DNA of 64,000 bases, taken from positions 1-64,000 of the forward strand of contig NZ_CABVGX010000027.1 of NCBI RefSeq assembly GCF_902497625.1, given 5' to 3'. A program made the position numbers and the translations under genes. Shown here in pieces: positions 1 to 8,371 of this stretch. The notes beneath the pieces are model-generated. The model was not told the DNA's origin, made no database searches, and saw nothing but the letters and a program-made list of their open reading frames with translations. Within the stretch, counting starts at the first letter, position 1; the number at the start of each line of letters is the position of its first letter. Source of the DNA: Pseudomonas fluorescens (GTDB lineage Bacteria > Pseudomonadota > Gammaproteobacteria > Pseudomonadales > Pseudomonadaceae).

Positions 1-129
1 AGATTCCTAGGCATTACTCACCCGTCCGCCGCTCGCCACCAGGTACAAGTACCCGTGCTGCCGCTCGACTTGCATGTGTTAGGCCTGCCGCCAGCGTTCA
101 ATCTGAGCCATGATCAAACTCTTCAGTTC
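1..129 (-). rRNA. rrs: 16S ribosomal RNA, 5' end (partial)
   Basis: Read on the minus strand, the first 129 bases are the conserved 5' end of bacterial 16S rRNA, starting GAACTGAAGAGTTTGATC and running through the GGCGGCAGGCCTAACACATG segment into helix 6. The variable loop is of Pseudomonas type. The gene leaves the window at its left edge, so only about the first 8% is present. The 5' boundary is placed by alignment with the E. coli mature end and could be off by a base or two. It is transcribed leftwards from the tandem promoters at 327-677. Confidence 0.97.
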
Positions 130-278
130 AAACATCTTTGGGTTTTTAAGAAACCCTAAACTTGGCTCAGCAATCGTTGGTTACATCTTTGATTTCTCGC
201 GGAGTAACTTGTGATGCTGATAATCTTGTTGACTATCAGTCTGACTCCACAAGCACCCACACGAATTGCTTGATTCAG

Positions 279-290
279 TTGTTAAAGAGC
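279..290 (-). promoter_or_regulatory. boxA antitermination element of rrn leader
   Basis: The minus strand reads GCTCTTTAACAA, matching the boxA core of rrn leaders that recruits the Nus antitermination complex onto RNA polymerase. It lies about 40 bases downstream of the innermost promoter and 150 bases before 16S, the usual arrangement. Confidence 0.85.
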
Positions 291-326
291 GGTTGGTTAA
301 GATCTTTCGTCTCAACCGAGGCGCGC

Positions 327-354
327 ATTCTACAGCGCTCCTTGTTTCTGTCAA
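327..354 (-). promoter_or_regulatory. rrn promoter 1 (closest to 16S)
   Basis: On the minus strand a -35 TTGACA (349-354) and a -10 TAGAAT (327-332) are separated by 16 bases. The sequence between -10 and start is GC-rich, as in stringently controlled rRNA promoters. Confidence 0.85.
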
Positions 355-445
355 GCGGTTATTTAAGAAGTTTTCAAAGTTTCGCTTGGGAATCCTTAAC
401 AACTTCAACCACTTGCGCTTCCGATCTCTCGTTAGCGGGAGGCGA

Positions 446-473
446 ATTCTACAGCGTTACTCGCTGCTGTCAA
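446..473 (-). promoter_or_regulatory. rrn promoter 2
   Basis: On the minus strand, -35 TTGACA (468-473) and -10 TAGAAT (446-451) are again 16 bases apart. The eight bases before the -10 (...ACGCTG) resemble those of promoter 1 (...GCGCTG), suggesting duplication. Confidence 0.85.
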
Positions 474-512
474 CACCTCTTTTTCTCCGCTTTCGACCGA
501 GAAGATCGAATC

Positions 513-524
513 GTTAAAAGAGCC
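513..524 (-). promoter_or_regulatory. boxA-like element between promoters 2 and 3
   Basis: The minus strand reads GGCTCTTTTAAC, a boxA core with one extra T. It sits downstream of promoter 3 and could be a degenerate remnant of a duplicated promoter-boxA unit. I see no way to tell from sequence whether it functions. Confidence 0.4.
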
Positions 525-649
525 AAACAACACCGCCCTTCCAACTCCTTCCAGGCTTCGATGATCTGAAGCATGCTCGCTGTCGAAAACTGCGTAACTC
601 TTTGTTTACCAAGGAGTTTTCCGTTTCGACTACGCCGGAAGTGGGGCGA

Positions 650-677
650 ATTATAGACTTCCAGAATCTGCCGTCAA
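650..677 (-). promoter_or_regulatory. rrn promoter 3 (distal)
   Basis: On the minus strand, -35 TTGACG (672-677) and -10 TATAAT (650-655) are 16 bases apart. The -10 is the exact sigma70 consensus. Confidence 0.8.
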
Positions 678-798
678 CCCCTGATTTCGATTTTCCGCCA
701 ACAATTTCAAATGGTTTCCTATATAGAGGTGCAGGCGACCATAATGCGCAGTATATTGCTCATCTTGAGTCCCCCCCTGCCCAGGATGATGCTTTGCA

Positions 799-1686
799 AT
801 GAACAACACGCCCCGCAGCCTTGCCTCCACGCTTTACTCGGTTGGCCTTCTATTAATAGCCATGGCATCAATCCAGTCGGGCGCCTCGCTGGCGAAAACC
901 ATGTTTCCAGTAGTCGGCGCGCAGGGTACGACCACCCTGCGGCTGATTTTCGCCAGCCTGATCATGCTTGTATTGCTAAGACCGTGGCGGGCAAAGCTTA
1001 ACGCCCAGTCGTTGCGCACCGTCATCGTCTACGGGATTGCGTTGGGCGGCATGAATTTCCTCTTCTATATGTCCTTGCGCACGGTTCCACTGGGCATTGC
1101 TGTCGCACTTGAGTTCACCGGCCCTCTGGCCGTCGCCATTTATGCGTCGCGGCGGGCCATCGACTTTTTATGGATTGCTTTGGCCGCTTTCGGTTTACTG
1201 CTTCTGATACCTACGGGCGCGACGACTGCCGGCATCGATCTGGTGGGCGCCGGTTATGCGCTAGGCGCCGGCGTCTGTTGGGCCCTCTACATATTATTCG
1301 GTCAGAAAGCGGGCGCCGATAATGGCGTTCAAACCGCTGCTTTAGGCGTCATGATCGCCGCCTTGGTCGTTGCGCCCATCGGCATCGTCCACGCAGGGGC
1401 CGCATTGCTTACGCCTTCGTTGATTCCCGTTGCCATCGGCGTCGCGCTATTGTCGACTGCTCTCCCCTACACCCTGGAGATGGTGGCGCTCACTCGGCTG
1501 CCAACCCGAACATTCGGCACGCTGATGAGTGTTGAACCGGCCATTGGCGCGCTGTCCGGCTTGCTCTTCCTCCAGGAGTACCTGACTTTTTCACAGTGGA
1601 TGGCCATCCTGTGCATAATTCTCGCATCAGTCGGTGCAACCATGACAATGGGAAATGCCGCCAGACCGGCAGTAGCGGCAGATTGA
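799..1686 (+). CDS. rhtA: EamA/RhtA-type inner-membrane exporter
   Basis: A 295-residue polytopic membrane protein of the drug/metabolite transporter (EamA) superfamily, closest in character to the threonine/homoserine exporter RhtA. It has about ten hydrophobic helices in two homologous halves. Recognisable segments include IQSGASLAK near the N-terminus, LEFTGPLAVA around residue 115 and VEPAIGALSGLLFLQE around residue 240, the hallmark of the second EamA repeat. The start ATG follows AGGATG. It is expected to export small amino acids such as homoserine or threonine from the cytoplasm. The substrate is inferred from family only. It stands alone beside the rrn promoters and is transcribed away from them. 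Confidence 0.85.
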   Translation: MNNTPRSLASTLYSVGLLLIAMASIQSGASLAKTMFPVVGAQGTTTLRLIFASLIMLVLLRPWRAKLNAQSLRTVIVYGIALGGMNFLFYMSLRTVPLGIAVALEFTGPLAVAIYASRRAIDFLWIALAAFGLLLLIPTGATTAGIDLVGAGYALGAGVCWALYILFGQKAGADNGVQTAALGVMIAALVVAPIGIVHAGAALLTPSLIPVAIGVALLSTALPYTLEMVALTRLPTRTFGTLMSVEPAIGALSGLLFLQEYLTFSQWMAILCIILASVGATMTMGNAARPAVAAD

Positions 1687-1851
1687 TATCGGATATGACG
1701 CAGGTCTGGTATTTGCCGCGCATTTAGGCCATGTTTAACCCGTCACCATTGTTGGGCATGGATATTCAAAGACAGGGATTGGAATGTTTTACGCGCGAGC
1801 GAATACGGCCAGACCCGGGCGTGAAGATCCGGGGACGCTTTAAGGATAGTA

Positions 1852-2133
1852 ATGAAACGAATTTTGATACTGATCGCCATACTCGCAATTGCGGGCTGCG
1901 CGGCAACATCGCAAACCCAAGTCAAGCGCGGCAAGAAAGGTTTGCATATCAACTGTTCAGGCCTGTCCTCGGCCTGGAGCAAGTGTTACACCAGCGCAGC
2001 CAATTCCTGCGCACCGAAGGGCTACAAGGTCATTGCCAAATCAGGGGACGGTGTGGAGGAACCCGGCGATTATCCATTCGGTCTCAACCCGGCCGGCTAT
2101 ACCAGTCGCAGCATGATCGTCATCTGCAAATAG
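1852..2133 (+). CDS. small lipoprotein of unknown function
   Basis: A 93-residue protein with a lipoprotein signal: positively charged start, hydrophobic core and the lipobox IAGC, predicting acylation at Cys16. The mature part has four more cysteines, which could form two disulphides in the periplasm. A glycine-rich KGYKVIAKSGDG segment recalls small Pseudomonas lipoproteins that I know only as hypothetical. The ATG follows AAGGA. It ends two bases before the convergent TetR gene. No function can be assigned. Confidence 0.75.
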   Translation: MKRILILIAILAIAGCAATSQTQVKRGKKGLHINCSGLSSAWSKCYTSAANSCAPKGYKVIAKSGDGVEEPGDYPFGLNPAGYTSRSMIVICK

Positions 2134-2134
2134 G

Positions 2135-2698
2135 CTATACCGTACGAGAACTGGCCATCTGGCGTTCAATTTCTCCGTAACTGCTCTTGAGCACCGCGCG
2201 TTGAACGTCCGGGGTGACCAACATCCGTGCCACGACCAGCGCACCGATGCACTGCGACAGGATGGCCCATGCCAGACTGTCACTCTCCAATGTTTTGGCC
2301 CAACGCTTGTGCAACTGGCATATCCAGTGCTCTGCCTGCTGACGCGCCACACCCTCGGAACGAGCGATTTCTGCGCCCAATGCCGGTAGCGCGCACCCGG
2401 ACTCCGGGTGCTCGACGTGGGCCATGCTCAGATAATGCTTTAGACAGCGCTGCAGCCGCTCGCGATCCTGGTCTGCACCCAGCCGGTCCAGGCTTTGGCA
2501 AAGCTCACGCTCGACAATGGATGCGAAGAGCTCATCCTTTGACGAGAAGTGATTGTAGAACGCCCCGCCGCTGAGGCCGATTGCCTTCATCAAAGCATCG
2601 ACACCGACGGTCGAGAAGCCCGCCTTCTTGGCCAGTACCGCACTGCTGTCGATTAGCTTCTCTTTGGTTTCCTGCTTGTGACTGGCCGAGTAACGCAT
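2135..2698 (-). CDS. TetR/AcrR family transcriptional repressor
   Basis: A 187-residue regulator. The N-terminal third is a TetR DNA-binding domain: KEKLIDSSAVLAKKAGF, then the recognition helix region LSGGAFYNHFSSKDEL (residues 42-58). The C-terminal ligand-binding half (MAHVEHPESGCALPALG) resembles the TetR subgroup of AcrR/YcdC-like repressors. The start ATG is preceded by GAGGG. It is divergent from the SDR gene at 2789, and the 90-base gap carries a double 10-bp repeat (2747-2771), so it most likely represses that gene and itself. The inducer is unknown. Confidence 0.85.
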   Translation of the reverse strand: MRYSASHKQETKEKLIDSSAVLAKKAGFSTVGVDALMKAIGLSGGAFYNHFSSKDELFASIVERELCQSLDRLGADQDRERLQRCLKHYLSMAHVEHPESGCALPALGAEIARSEGVARQQAEHWICQLHKRWAKTLESDSLAWAILSQCIGALVVARMLVTPDVQRAVLKSSYGEIERQMASSRTV

Positions 2699-2746
2699 GA
2701 CTTGCCCTCAGGTTTGATCGCCTTGACGCCCGCCGAATCATAGCAT

Positions 2747-2771
2747 AACGTTCGTTCAGTTAACGATCGTT
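2747..2771. promoter_or_regulatory. candidate TetR operator (two AACG-N2-CGTT repeats)
   Basis: Between the divergent TetR and SDR genes lie AACGTTCGTT (2747-2756) and the perfect palindrome AACGATCGTT (2762-2771), starting 15 bases apart. Repeated short palindromes in a divergent promoter are typical TetR-family operators. Assignment to this regulator is inferred from position. Confidence 0.6.
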
Positions 2772-2788
2772 TAGTAAAGGGCCTATGC

Positions 2789-3517
2789 ATGAATAACAAG
2801 AAGGTCGTACTGGTTGTCGGCGCGGGTGATGCCACTGGCGGTGCCATCGCCAAACGCTTCGCAAAGGAAGGATTTACTGCCTGCGTAACGCGGCGCAGCG
2901 CCGACAAACTGCAACCATTGGTAGATTCGATCGACGCCGATGGCGGTGAAGCTCACGGCTTCGCCTGTGATGCTCGCAAGGAAGAGGACGTGGTTGCCCT
3001 GATCGAGAAGATCGAGAGTGAGGTAGGTCCGATCGAAGCCTTCGTTTTTAATATCGGTGCCAATGTTCCCTGCAGCATTCTTGAAGAAACTGCGCGCAAA
3101 TACTTCAAGATCTGGGAAATGGCCTGTTTTTCCGGCTTTCTCAACGCCCGGGAAGTGGCCATACGCATGGCCACGCGTCAACGCGGCACGATCCTTTTCA
3201 CCGGTGCTACCGCTGGCTTGCGCGGTGCCGCAGGCTTCGCAGCGTTTGCCGGTGCCAAGCATGGCATCCGCGCTCTGGCTCAGAGCATGGCGCGAGAATT
3301 AGGACCGATGAACATTCATGTGGCTCATGTGGTGGTCGATGGTGCCATCGACACTGACTTCATCCGCGAGAGCTTTCCGGAAAAGTACGCGACCAAGGAT
3401 CAGGACGGCATCCTGAATCCTGCGCACATCGCTGAGAATTACTGGTACCTGCACAGCCAACCGCGTGACGCCTGGACTTTCGAGCTTGACCTGCGTCCCT
3501 GGAACGAGCGCTGGTAA
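2789..3517 (+). CDS. SDR family oxidoreductase
   Basis: A 242-residue short-chain dehydrogenase/reductase. The N-terminal Rossmann fold starts VVLVVGAGDATGGAIAKRF, where the usual TGxxxGIG is altered to GAGDATGG. NIGAN (residues 88-92) stands for the family's NAG motif. The catalytic region TGATAGLRGAAGFAAFAGAKHG has lost the usual Tyr of YxxxK: the place before AGAK is Phe, while the Lys is kept. Family members of this type are often annotated as SDR with unknown substrate. It is divergent from a TetR gene and 34 bases upstream of a DsbA-like isomerase, so the two may form a small operon. Confidence 0.8.
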   Translation: MNNKKVVLVVGAGDATGGAIAKRFAKEGFTACVTRRSADKLQPLVDSIDADGGEAHGFACDARKEEDVVALIEKIESEVGPIEAFVFNIGANVPCSILEETARKYFKIWEMACFSGFLNAREVAIRMATRQRGTILFTGATAGLRGAAGFAAFAGAKHGIRALAQSMARELGPMNIHVAHVVVDGAIDTDFIRESFPEKYATKDQDGILNPAHIAENYWYLHSQPRDAWTFELDLRPWNERW

Positions 3518-3551
3518 ACCGTCCAAAAACAATGATGAGTGCGTATCGACC

Positions 3552-4142
3552 ATGAGCAAAACCGTTGAGTTCTACTTCGACCTTGGCAGCCCCGCCACCT
3601 ATCTGGCCTATACCCAGCTGCCGACAATATGCTCACAGGCAAACGCTCGGCTGGTTTACGTTCCGATCCTGCTGGGCGGTGTTTTCAAAGCCACCGGCAA
3701 CTCTTCGCCAGCGACTATCCCGGCAAAGGGTCGCTACATGTTCCAAGATCTGGACCGCTTCGCCAGACGCTACGGCGTGCCGCTGAAATTCAATCCGCAC
3801 TTTCCCATCAATACGCTGTTGCTGATGCGAGCAGTCACGGGCATGCAAGTGCGCCACCCCGAAAGATTTCAGGCGTTTGTGGACTGTTTGTTTGAGGCGC
3901 TTTGGATGCAAGGTCTAGGCCTTGACGATCCGTCGACCGTGGCCAAGTTGCTCTCCGACAACGGCTTCGATCCTGTTGAAGTGCTGGCCCTGACCGCAGA
4001 CGAGGAAGTCAAAGCCGCACTCAAGGAAAATACCGAGCGAGCCGTGCAGCGGGGCGTTTTCGGTGCGCCGAGCATGTTTGTCGGGAATCAGCTGTTCTTT
4101 GGCCAGGATCGGCTGGACTTTGTCATCGAAGCCTTACGGTAA
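3552..4142 (+). CDS. 2-hydroxychromene-2-carboxylate isomerase-like DsbA family protein
   Basis: A 196-residue DsbA/kappa-GST-like protein. It opens with VEFYFDLGSPATYLAY, the family signature with the Ser-Pro that binds glutathione in 2-hydroxychromene-2-carboxylate isomerase (NahD). The C-terminal GVFGAPSMFVGNQLFFGQDRLD is also diagnostic. There is no CXXC, as expected for the isomerase branch. The frame is open upstream, but homology begins at MSKTVEF, so the ATG at 3552 is chosen although its ribosome-binding site is weak. No naphthalene or other aromatic ring-cleavage genes are nearby, so the real substrate is unknown. It probably shares a transcript with the SDR upstream. Confidence 0.85.
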   Translation: MSKTVEFYFDLGSPATYLAYTQLPTICSQANARLVYVPILLGGVFKATGNSSPATIPAKGRYMFQDLDRFARRYGVPLKFNPHFPINTLLLMRAVTGMQVRHPERFQAFVDCLFEALWMQGLGLDDPSTVAKLLSDNGFDPVEVLALTADEEVKAALKENTERAVQRGVFGAPSMFVGNQLFFGQDRLDFVIEALR

Positions 4143-4160
4143 AGTCGATGCCATAAAGGA

Positions 4161-4192
4161 TGAGTCAGGCGCTGCCAATAGCGCCTGACTCA
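4161..4192. terminator. bidirectional hairpin terminator
   Basis: A perfect 13-bp stem (TGAGTCAGGCGCT and its complement) with a 6-base loop sits between the convergent isomerase and aminopeptidase genes. The trailing T content is weak on both sides, so its efficiency is uncertain. Confidence 0.65.
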
Positions 4193-4197
4193 TTCAT

Positions 4198-6006
4198 TCA
4201 GATCGCGACGGTTCGCGCATTCAACCACTCGAGCGCTGCACCGTCGAGCAACGGACTAAGGCGCTGGCGGACTTCGGCGTGGTAAGCGTTGAACCACTGT
4301 TTCTCCTCCAGCGTCAGCAGCGAAGGCTCCAGGCAACGCGTGTCGATCGGGCACAACGTCAGGGTTTCGAACTTGAGGAATTCACCGAACTCGCTACTGC
4401 CCGCTTCGCGGTTCAATACCAGGTTTTCGATTCGCACACCCCAGCGACCCGGCCGATAGGTGCCCGGTTCAATGGACGTGATCATCCCCGGTTGCATCGC
4501 CGTTTGCGGTGCGGCGGCGGCTTGGTAGGCGATGACCTGCGGGCCTTCGTGCACGTTCAGGAAGTAGCCGACGCCGTGCCCGGTGCCATGACCGTAGTCG
4601 ACACTTTCCGCCCAGATCGGCGCCCTTGCAATTGCATCCAGCAACGGCGAGAGAATGCCGCGAGGAAATTGCGCCCGAGACAGGGCGATCACGCCTTTCA
4701 ACACCCGCGTGCAGTCGCGTTTCTGCTCCTCGGTTGGCGTACCGACCGCCACCATCCGCGTGATGTCGGTAGTGCCACCCAGGTATTGACCGCCGGAGTC
4801 GATCAGCAACAGACCGTCCCCTTCGATCACCGCATGCTCTTCTTCGGTGGCGTGGTAATGCGGCATCGCACCATTGGCGTTAAACGCGGCGATGGTATTG
4901 AAGCTAAGCGACACATAATCCGGCCGACGCATGCGCGCTGCGGTCAGGTGCTCATCGATGGTCAGCTCAGTGATGCGTTCACGTCCCCACGCCGACTCCA
5001 GCCAAGCGAAAAATTCGCAAAGTGCTGCGCCGTCCTGCTCCATGGCTTTGCGAATGTGCTCGGCATCGGCCAGACTTTTTTGCGATTTCGCCAATGTGGT
5101 GGGGTTCAGGCCTTCAATCAGCGCAACACCACTGTCAAGATTGTCCAGCAAGCCCGCCGTTACTCGCGCCGGGTCGACTTGCAGGCTCGAGCCACTTGGC
5201 ACCGTGCGCAAGGCATCGGCGACTTCGTTGTAATCGCGCAGGGTGACGCCGTCCTCTTCAAGGATGCCACGCAACTCGGCGCTGACCTTGCTCAACGCCA
5301 CAAACAAGGTGGCCTGGTTCTGGCTGATCAAGGCGAATGAAACAAATACCGGATTGAAGGACACATCGGCGCCGCGCAGATTGAACAGCCAGGCGATGTC
5401 ATCCAGGGTTGCAATAAAATGCCAATCGGCACCGCGCGCTTTCAAGGCTTCGCGCAGCTTGCTCAGTTTTTCCACACGGCTGATGGTTGCCTGGGGCGGC
5501 AGGTGCTGATAGATCGGCTCGTTGGGCAGGCTTGGGCGATCGCTCCAGACTTCACTCAACAAATCGATATCGGTGCGTAGTCGAGCGCCACGGGCTTCAA
5601 GTTTGTCGCCAAGCGTACGCGCTGACGCCACGGCCATCACCGCACCATCTACCGCGACGACGCCCTTTTCAGGCGTCTGCTCGGCCAGCCAGTCCAGGGG
5701 ACCAGGTTGGCCCGGCTGTAACTTCACCAGTTCGATGCCGCTGCCATTGAGTTCTTTGCTCGCCTGCTCCCAGTAACGGCTGTCCGCCCAGACGCCGGCG
5801 AAGTCCGCCGTAACGATCAACGTGCCGACAGAGCCGTGAAAACCCGACAGCCATTGTCGTCCTTGCCAGTATCCCGGCAGGTATTCGGAAAGGTGTGGAT
5901 CGGCCGACGGCACCAGCAGTGCATGAATGCCCTCCCGGCTCATCAGTTCGCGGGTCTGCGCCAGGCGCTCGGGCACCGATCCGTGGATCGAAGGCTGCGT
6001 AATCAT
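4198..6006 (-). CDS. pepP: Xaa-Pro aminopeptidase (M24B, aminopeptidase P)
   Basis: A 602-residue, probably cytosolic, dinuclear-metal peptidase that removes N-terminal residues preceding proline. Two creatinase N-terminal-like domains (residues about 10-310) are followed by the pita-bread catalytic domain. Metal ligands are visible: Asp in LLIDSGGQYLGGTTD (both Asp), His in GHGTGHGVGY, Glu in SIEPGTY and Glu in VRIENL. A conserved HYHAT segment is also present. The length of about 600 fits the long eukaryote-like aminopeptidase P branch rather than E. coli PepP (441 residues), so the symbol is approximate. The ATG has an AGGAG site. It is followed on the same strand by nothing, and 56 bases upstream is the cysteine desulfurase. 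Confidence 0.9.
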   Translation of the reverse strand: MITQPSIHGSVPERLAQTRELMSREGIHALLVPSADPHLSEYLPGYWQGRQWLSGFHGSVGTLIVTADFAGVWADSRYWEQASKELNGSGIELVKLQPGQPGPLDWLAEQTPEKGVVAVDGAVMAVASARTLGDKLEARGARLRTDIDLLSEVWSDRPSLPNEPIYQHLPPQATISRVEKLSKLREALKARGADWHFIATLDDIAWLFNLRGADVSFNPVFVSFALISQNQATLFVALSKVSAELRGILEEDGVTLRDYNEVADALRTVPSGSSLQVDPARVTAGLLDNLDSGVALIEGLNPTTLAKSQKSLADAEHIRKAMEQDGAALCEFFAWLESAWGRERITELTIDEHLTAARMRRPDYVSLSFNTIAAFNANGAMPHYHATEEEHAVIEGDGLLLIDSGGQYLGGTTDITRMVAVGTPTEEQKRDCTRVLKGVIALSRAQFPRGILSPLLDAIARAPIWAESVDYGHGTGHGVGYFLNVHEGPQVIAYQAAAAPQTAMQPGMITSIEPGTYRPGRWGVRIENLVLNREAGSSEFGEFLKFETLTLCPIDTRCLEPSLLTLEEKQWFNAYHAEVRQRLSPLLDGAALEWLNARTVAI

Positions 6007-6062
6007 CGTATCTCCTGCTCATTACTGCATATTATTGTTAAGTGCCGATCCACGTCGGCGCT

Positions 6063-7229
6063 TTAAGGGCCCGTCGCCCAGAATGCCGGGGCACTGGCGC
6101 AAGATGATTTAATCAGGTGGATCGCCTGGTCGATGTCTTGCTCGGTGGTAAATCGGCCAAGGCTCAGGCGGATGGTACGACCTGCCGAGCGAGCATCATG
6201 TCCCAACGCCAGCAATACATGAGAAGGCGTGTTACTCGCGGAATTGCAGGCCGAGGTCGCGGAAAACGCGATTGTATTGCTTAAAGCGGCGGAGCTGAAT
6301 TCGCCTTCATTGAAGGTCAGGCTCAGCGTGTGAGGAATGCGCCGGGTTGCGCAGCCATTCAGTCGAACCCCTGGCAGGCTCAGCAGTGGCTCAAGCAAAC
6401 GCTCGCGCAGACGCTCTATCGCGGCATGCTCTTGCTCGAATACTTGCGCCGCCAGGGCGAAGGCTGCGCCCATGCCGGCAATCTGATGCGTCGCCAACGT
6501 GCCTGAACGCAAGCCGCCTTCGTGCCCGCCGCCATGAATCTGCGCCTGCAAGCGCTGCTGCGCACGCGGGCCGACATACAATGCACCGATTCCTTTGGGG
6601 CCATAAATCTTGTGTGCCGAAAAAGACATCAGGTCTACCGGCAAACGAGCCAGGTCGATGGCGACTTTGCCTGCGCCTTGCGCCGCGTCCACATGGAACA
6701 GCGCATCGTGCGCGCGGACGGTATCGCCGATCGCTGCAATGTCATTCACGGTCCCCAACTCATTGTTGACCAGCATCAGCGACACCAGAAAAGTGTCCTC
6801 ACGCAGGGCATCGCTGACTGCCTGGGCGGTGATCAAGCCGTCCGCGTCCGGTATCAGGTAAGTGACTGAAACGCCGGCTTCCTGCAATTGGCTGGCCGTA
6901 TCGAGAATGGCCTTGTGTTCAATCTGGCTGGTGATGATGTGACCGCCGCCAGCCGCACGAGCCTGGGCCACGCCCTTGAGCGCAAGATTGTTGGATTCGG
7001 TGGCCCCGGACGTCCAGACAATCTGCTGCGCCTGAGCACCGACCAGCTCTGCCACTTGTTGACGCGCCTGCTCAACCGTTTGCCGGGCCTGCTGGCCGAA
7101 CGCATGGGAACTGGACGCCGGGTTGCCGAAATTGCCGGAAAAACCCAGACACTCGAGCATGACCTGGATGACCCGCTCATCCACCGGTGTGGTGGCGGCG
7201 TAGTCGAAATACAATGGACGATTGTTCAT
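6063..7229 (-). CDS. cysteine desulfurase (NifS/IscS-like)
   Basis: A 388-residue PLP-dependent class V aminotransferase-fold enzyme that takes sulphur from cysteine. YFDYAATTPVD at the N-terminus, TSGATESNNLALKG near residue 73, the Schiff-base lysine in SFSAHKIYGPKG near residue 205, and the catalytic cysteine in SACNSASNTPS near residue 330 are all present. The Cys loop differs from housekeeping IscS (SACTSAS), and no iscU or suf genes flank it. It is therefore probably a second, stand-alone desulfurase rather than the Isc-operon copy. It is upstream of and co-oriented with the aminopeptidase, with a 56-base gap. Confidence 0.9.
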   Translation of the reverse strand: MNNRPLYFDYAATTPVDERVIQVMLECLGFSGNFGNPASSSHAFGQQARQTVEQARQQVAELVGAQAQQIVWTSGATESNNLALKGVAQARAAGGGHIITSQIEHKAILDTASQLQEAGVSVTYLIPDADGLITAQAVSDALREDTFLVSLMLVNNELGTVNDIAAIGDTVRAHDALFHVDAAQGAGKVAIDLARLPVDLMSFSAHKIYGPKGIGALYVGPRAQQRLQAQIHGGGHEGGLRSGTLATHQIAGMGAAFALAAQVFEQEHAAIERLRERLLEPLLSLPGVRLNGCATRRIPHTLSLTFNEGEFSSAALSNTIAFSATSACNSASNTPSHVLLALGHDARSAGRTIRLSLGRFTTEQDIDQAIHLIKSSCASAPAFWATGP

Positions 7230-7388
7230 GAGAGACTCGCAGAGCTTGTTCCGGGATCAGCGGCTGGAAAGAGCACACAGCAATACCTGATCGGATGCGT
7301 TAAAAAAGTACGACTTCAGTGAAAAGTGCGTAGGAACGCTCCTGAAGTCGAGCTTAACAGGCATCGGCCAACCGGTTGAAGCAATGCG

Positions 7389-8003
7389 TTAGCTAAAGCT
7401 TTCAAGCAACAACGGATACAGCGAAATCACCAGCAGCGTCGCCATCCCCCAATTGAACAGCCGCAACCAGCGCCGGTCCTTCAAGACGTTGCGCAACAGC
7501 GTGCCGCAAGCCGCCCAGACACTCACGCTGGGCAGGTTGATCAGTGCAAAGACGGCAGCAATCACGATCACATTGGTAAAGTAACCCTGCATCGGCGTGT
7601 AGGTGCTGATGGCGCCGATGGCCATGATCCAGGCCTTGGGATTGACCCATTGAAATGCCGCCGCCCCAAGATAGCTGATCGGTTTGGCGTCGCCCCGCTC
7701 TGCGTCGGACACAGGCCCCGAGTGTGCAATCTTCCACGCCAGGTACAACAGATAAGCGGCCCCCACGTATCGCAATACCGTGTAGAGAAGCGGATAGGTT
7801 TGAAACACCGCTCCCAAACCAAAGCCCACTGCCACGACGAGCACGAAGAAGCCGCAGGTGATACCTAGCATATGAGGAATGGTGCGATGGAAGCCAAAGT
7901 TCACGCCCGATGCCAGCAACATGGTGTTATTGGGGCCGGGAGTGATCGAAGTGACCAGGGCGAACAAAGCGAAACCGAGCAGCAAATCGAGAGAGAGTGT
8001 CAT
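7389..8003 (-). CDS. LysE/RhtB family amino-acid exporter
   Basis: A 204-residue membrane protein with about six helices. The family hallmark TSITPGPNNTMLLASGVNFG lies at residues 18-37 and is followed by GITCGF. The length is typical of LysE/RhtB translocators that export amino acids or derivatives. The substrate cannot be read from sequence. The ribosome-binding site before the ATG is weak. It stands as a single gene between the desulfurase and a lipoprotein. Confidence 0.88.
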   Translation of the reverse strand: MTLSLDLLLGFALFALVTSITPGPNNTMLLASGVNFGFHRTIPHMLGITCGFFVLVVAVGFGLGAVFQTYPLLYTVLRYVGAAYLLYLAWKIAHSGPVSDAERGDAKPISYLGAAAFQWVNPKAWIMAIGAISTYTPMQGYFTNVIVIAAVFALINLPSVSVWAACGTLLRNVLKDRRWLRLFNWGMATLLVISLYPLLLESFS

Positions 8004-8101
8004 GGGTGGCAGTCCATCAAGGTCAGTCAGGTAACGACCCTATCGCACGCCTGGTGAGAAACCCACGGACAGTTGCGTGAAACTTCGAGCAGTACAGTCG
8101 C

Positions 8102-8371
8102 TCAGCTTGGACGACCGTGAAGTTGTACGGCACGTTCCGCGTTCATTTCACCTTGTTTATCAAAGGTGAACGATTTTTGTGGTTCGCCCAGCAGTGCGGC
8201 TTTCTTCATGTGGTATTCGTCGAAGGACAAGCCGCGACGGTTCAAGGATTCAAGCGCCAGCTGGCGGGTTTCATCGGCGGTGTACGGGCGCAACTCCGGC
8301 GAAACGTGAGTGGCGCATCCGCTGAGAACGGAAATGGCAAGGATGAGGCTGGTGGCGAGGAATGTGTTCAT
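8102..8371 (-). CDS. small lipoprotein of unknown function
   Basis: An 89-residue protein beginning MNTFLATSLILAISVLSGCA, a type II signal with lipobox LSGC, so Cys19 should be lipidated. The mature part is soluble and charged, with no motif that I recognise. The open frame continues 13 codons upstream to a GTG, but the signal peptide fixes the ATG at 8371. It appears monocistronic. Confidence 0.75.
   Translation of the reverse strand: MNTFLATSLILAISVLSGCATHVSPELRPYTADETRQLALESLNRRGLSFDEYHMKKAALLGEPQKSFTFDKQGEMNAERAVQLHGRPS

Larger units (their letters stand above)
130..798 (-). other. rrn leader and promoter region (non-coding)
   Basis: This 670-base stretch before 16S holds three sigma70-type rrn promoters, a boxA antitermination element and a boxA-like copy, all on the minus strand. 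Just upstream of mature 16S (about 136-160) there is a short self-complementary run (GGGTTT...AAAACCC) that may belong to the processing stem. Several open frames cross the region on both strands, but none resembles a protein and all overlap the promoters, so I treat it as non-coding. Confidence 0.85.

Noticed and set aside
162..802. Open frames of 66 to 135 codons before the 16S gene
   Set aside because: They overlap rrn promoters, boxA and the leader, lack ribosome-binding sites and have no family resemblance.
1731..2180. 149-codon plus-strand frame over the small lipoprotein
   Set aside because: It is out of frame with the lipoprotein at 1852, which has a lipobox and ribosome-binding site.
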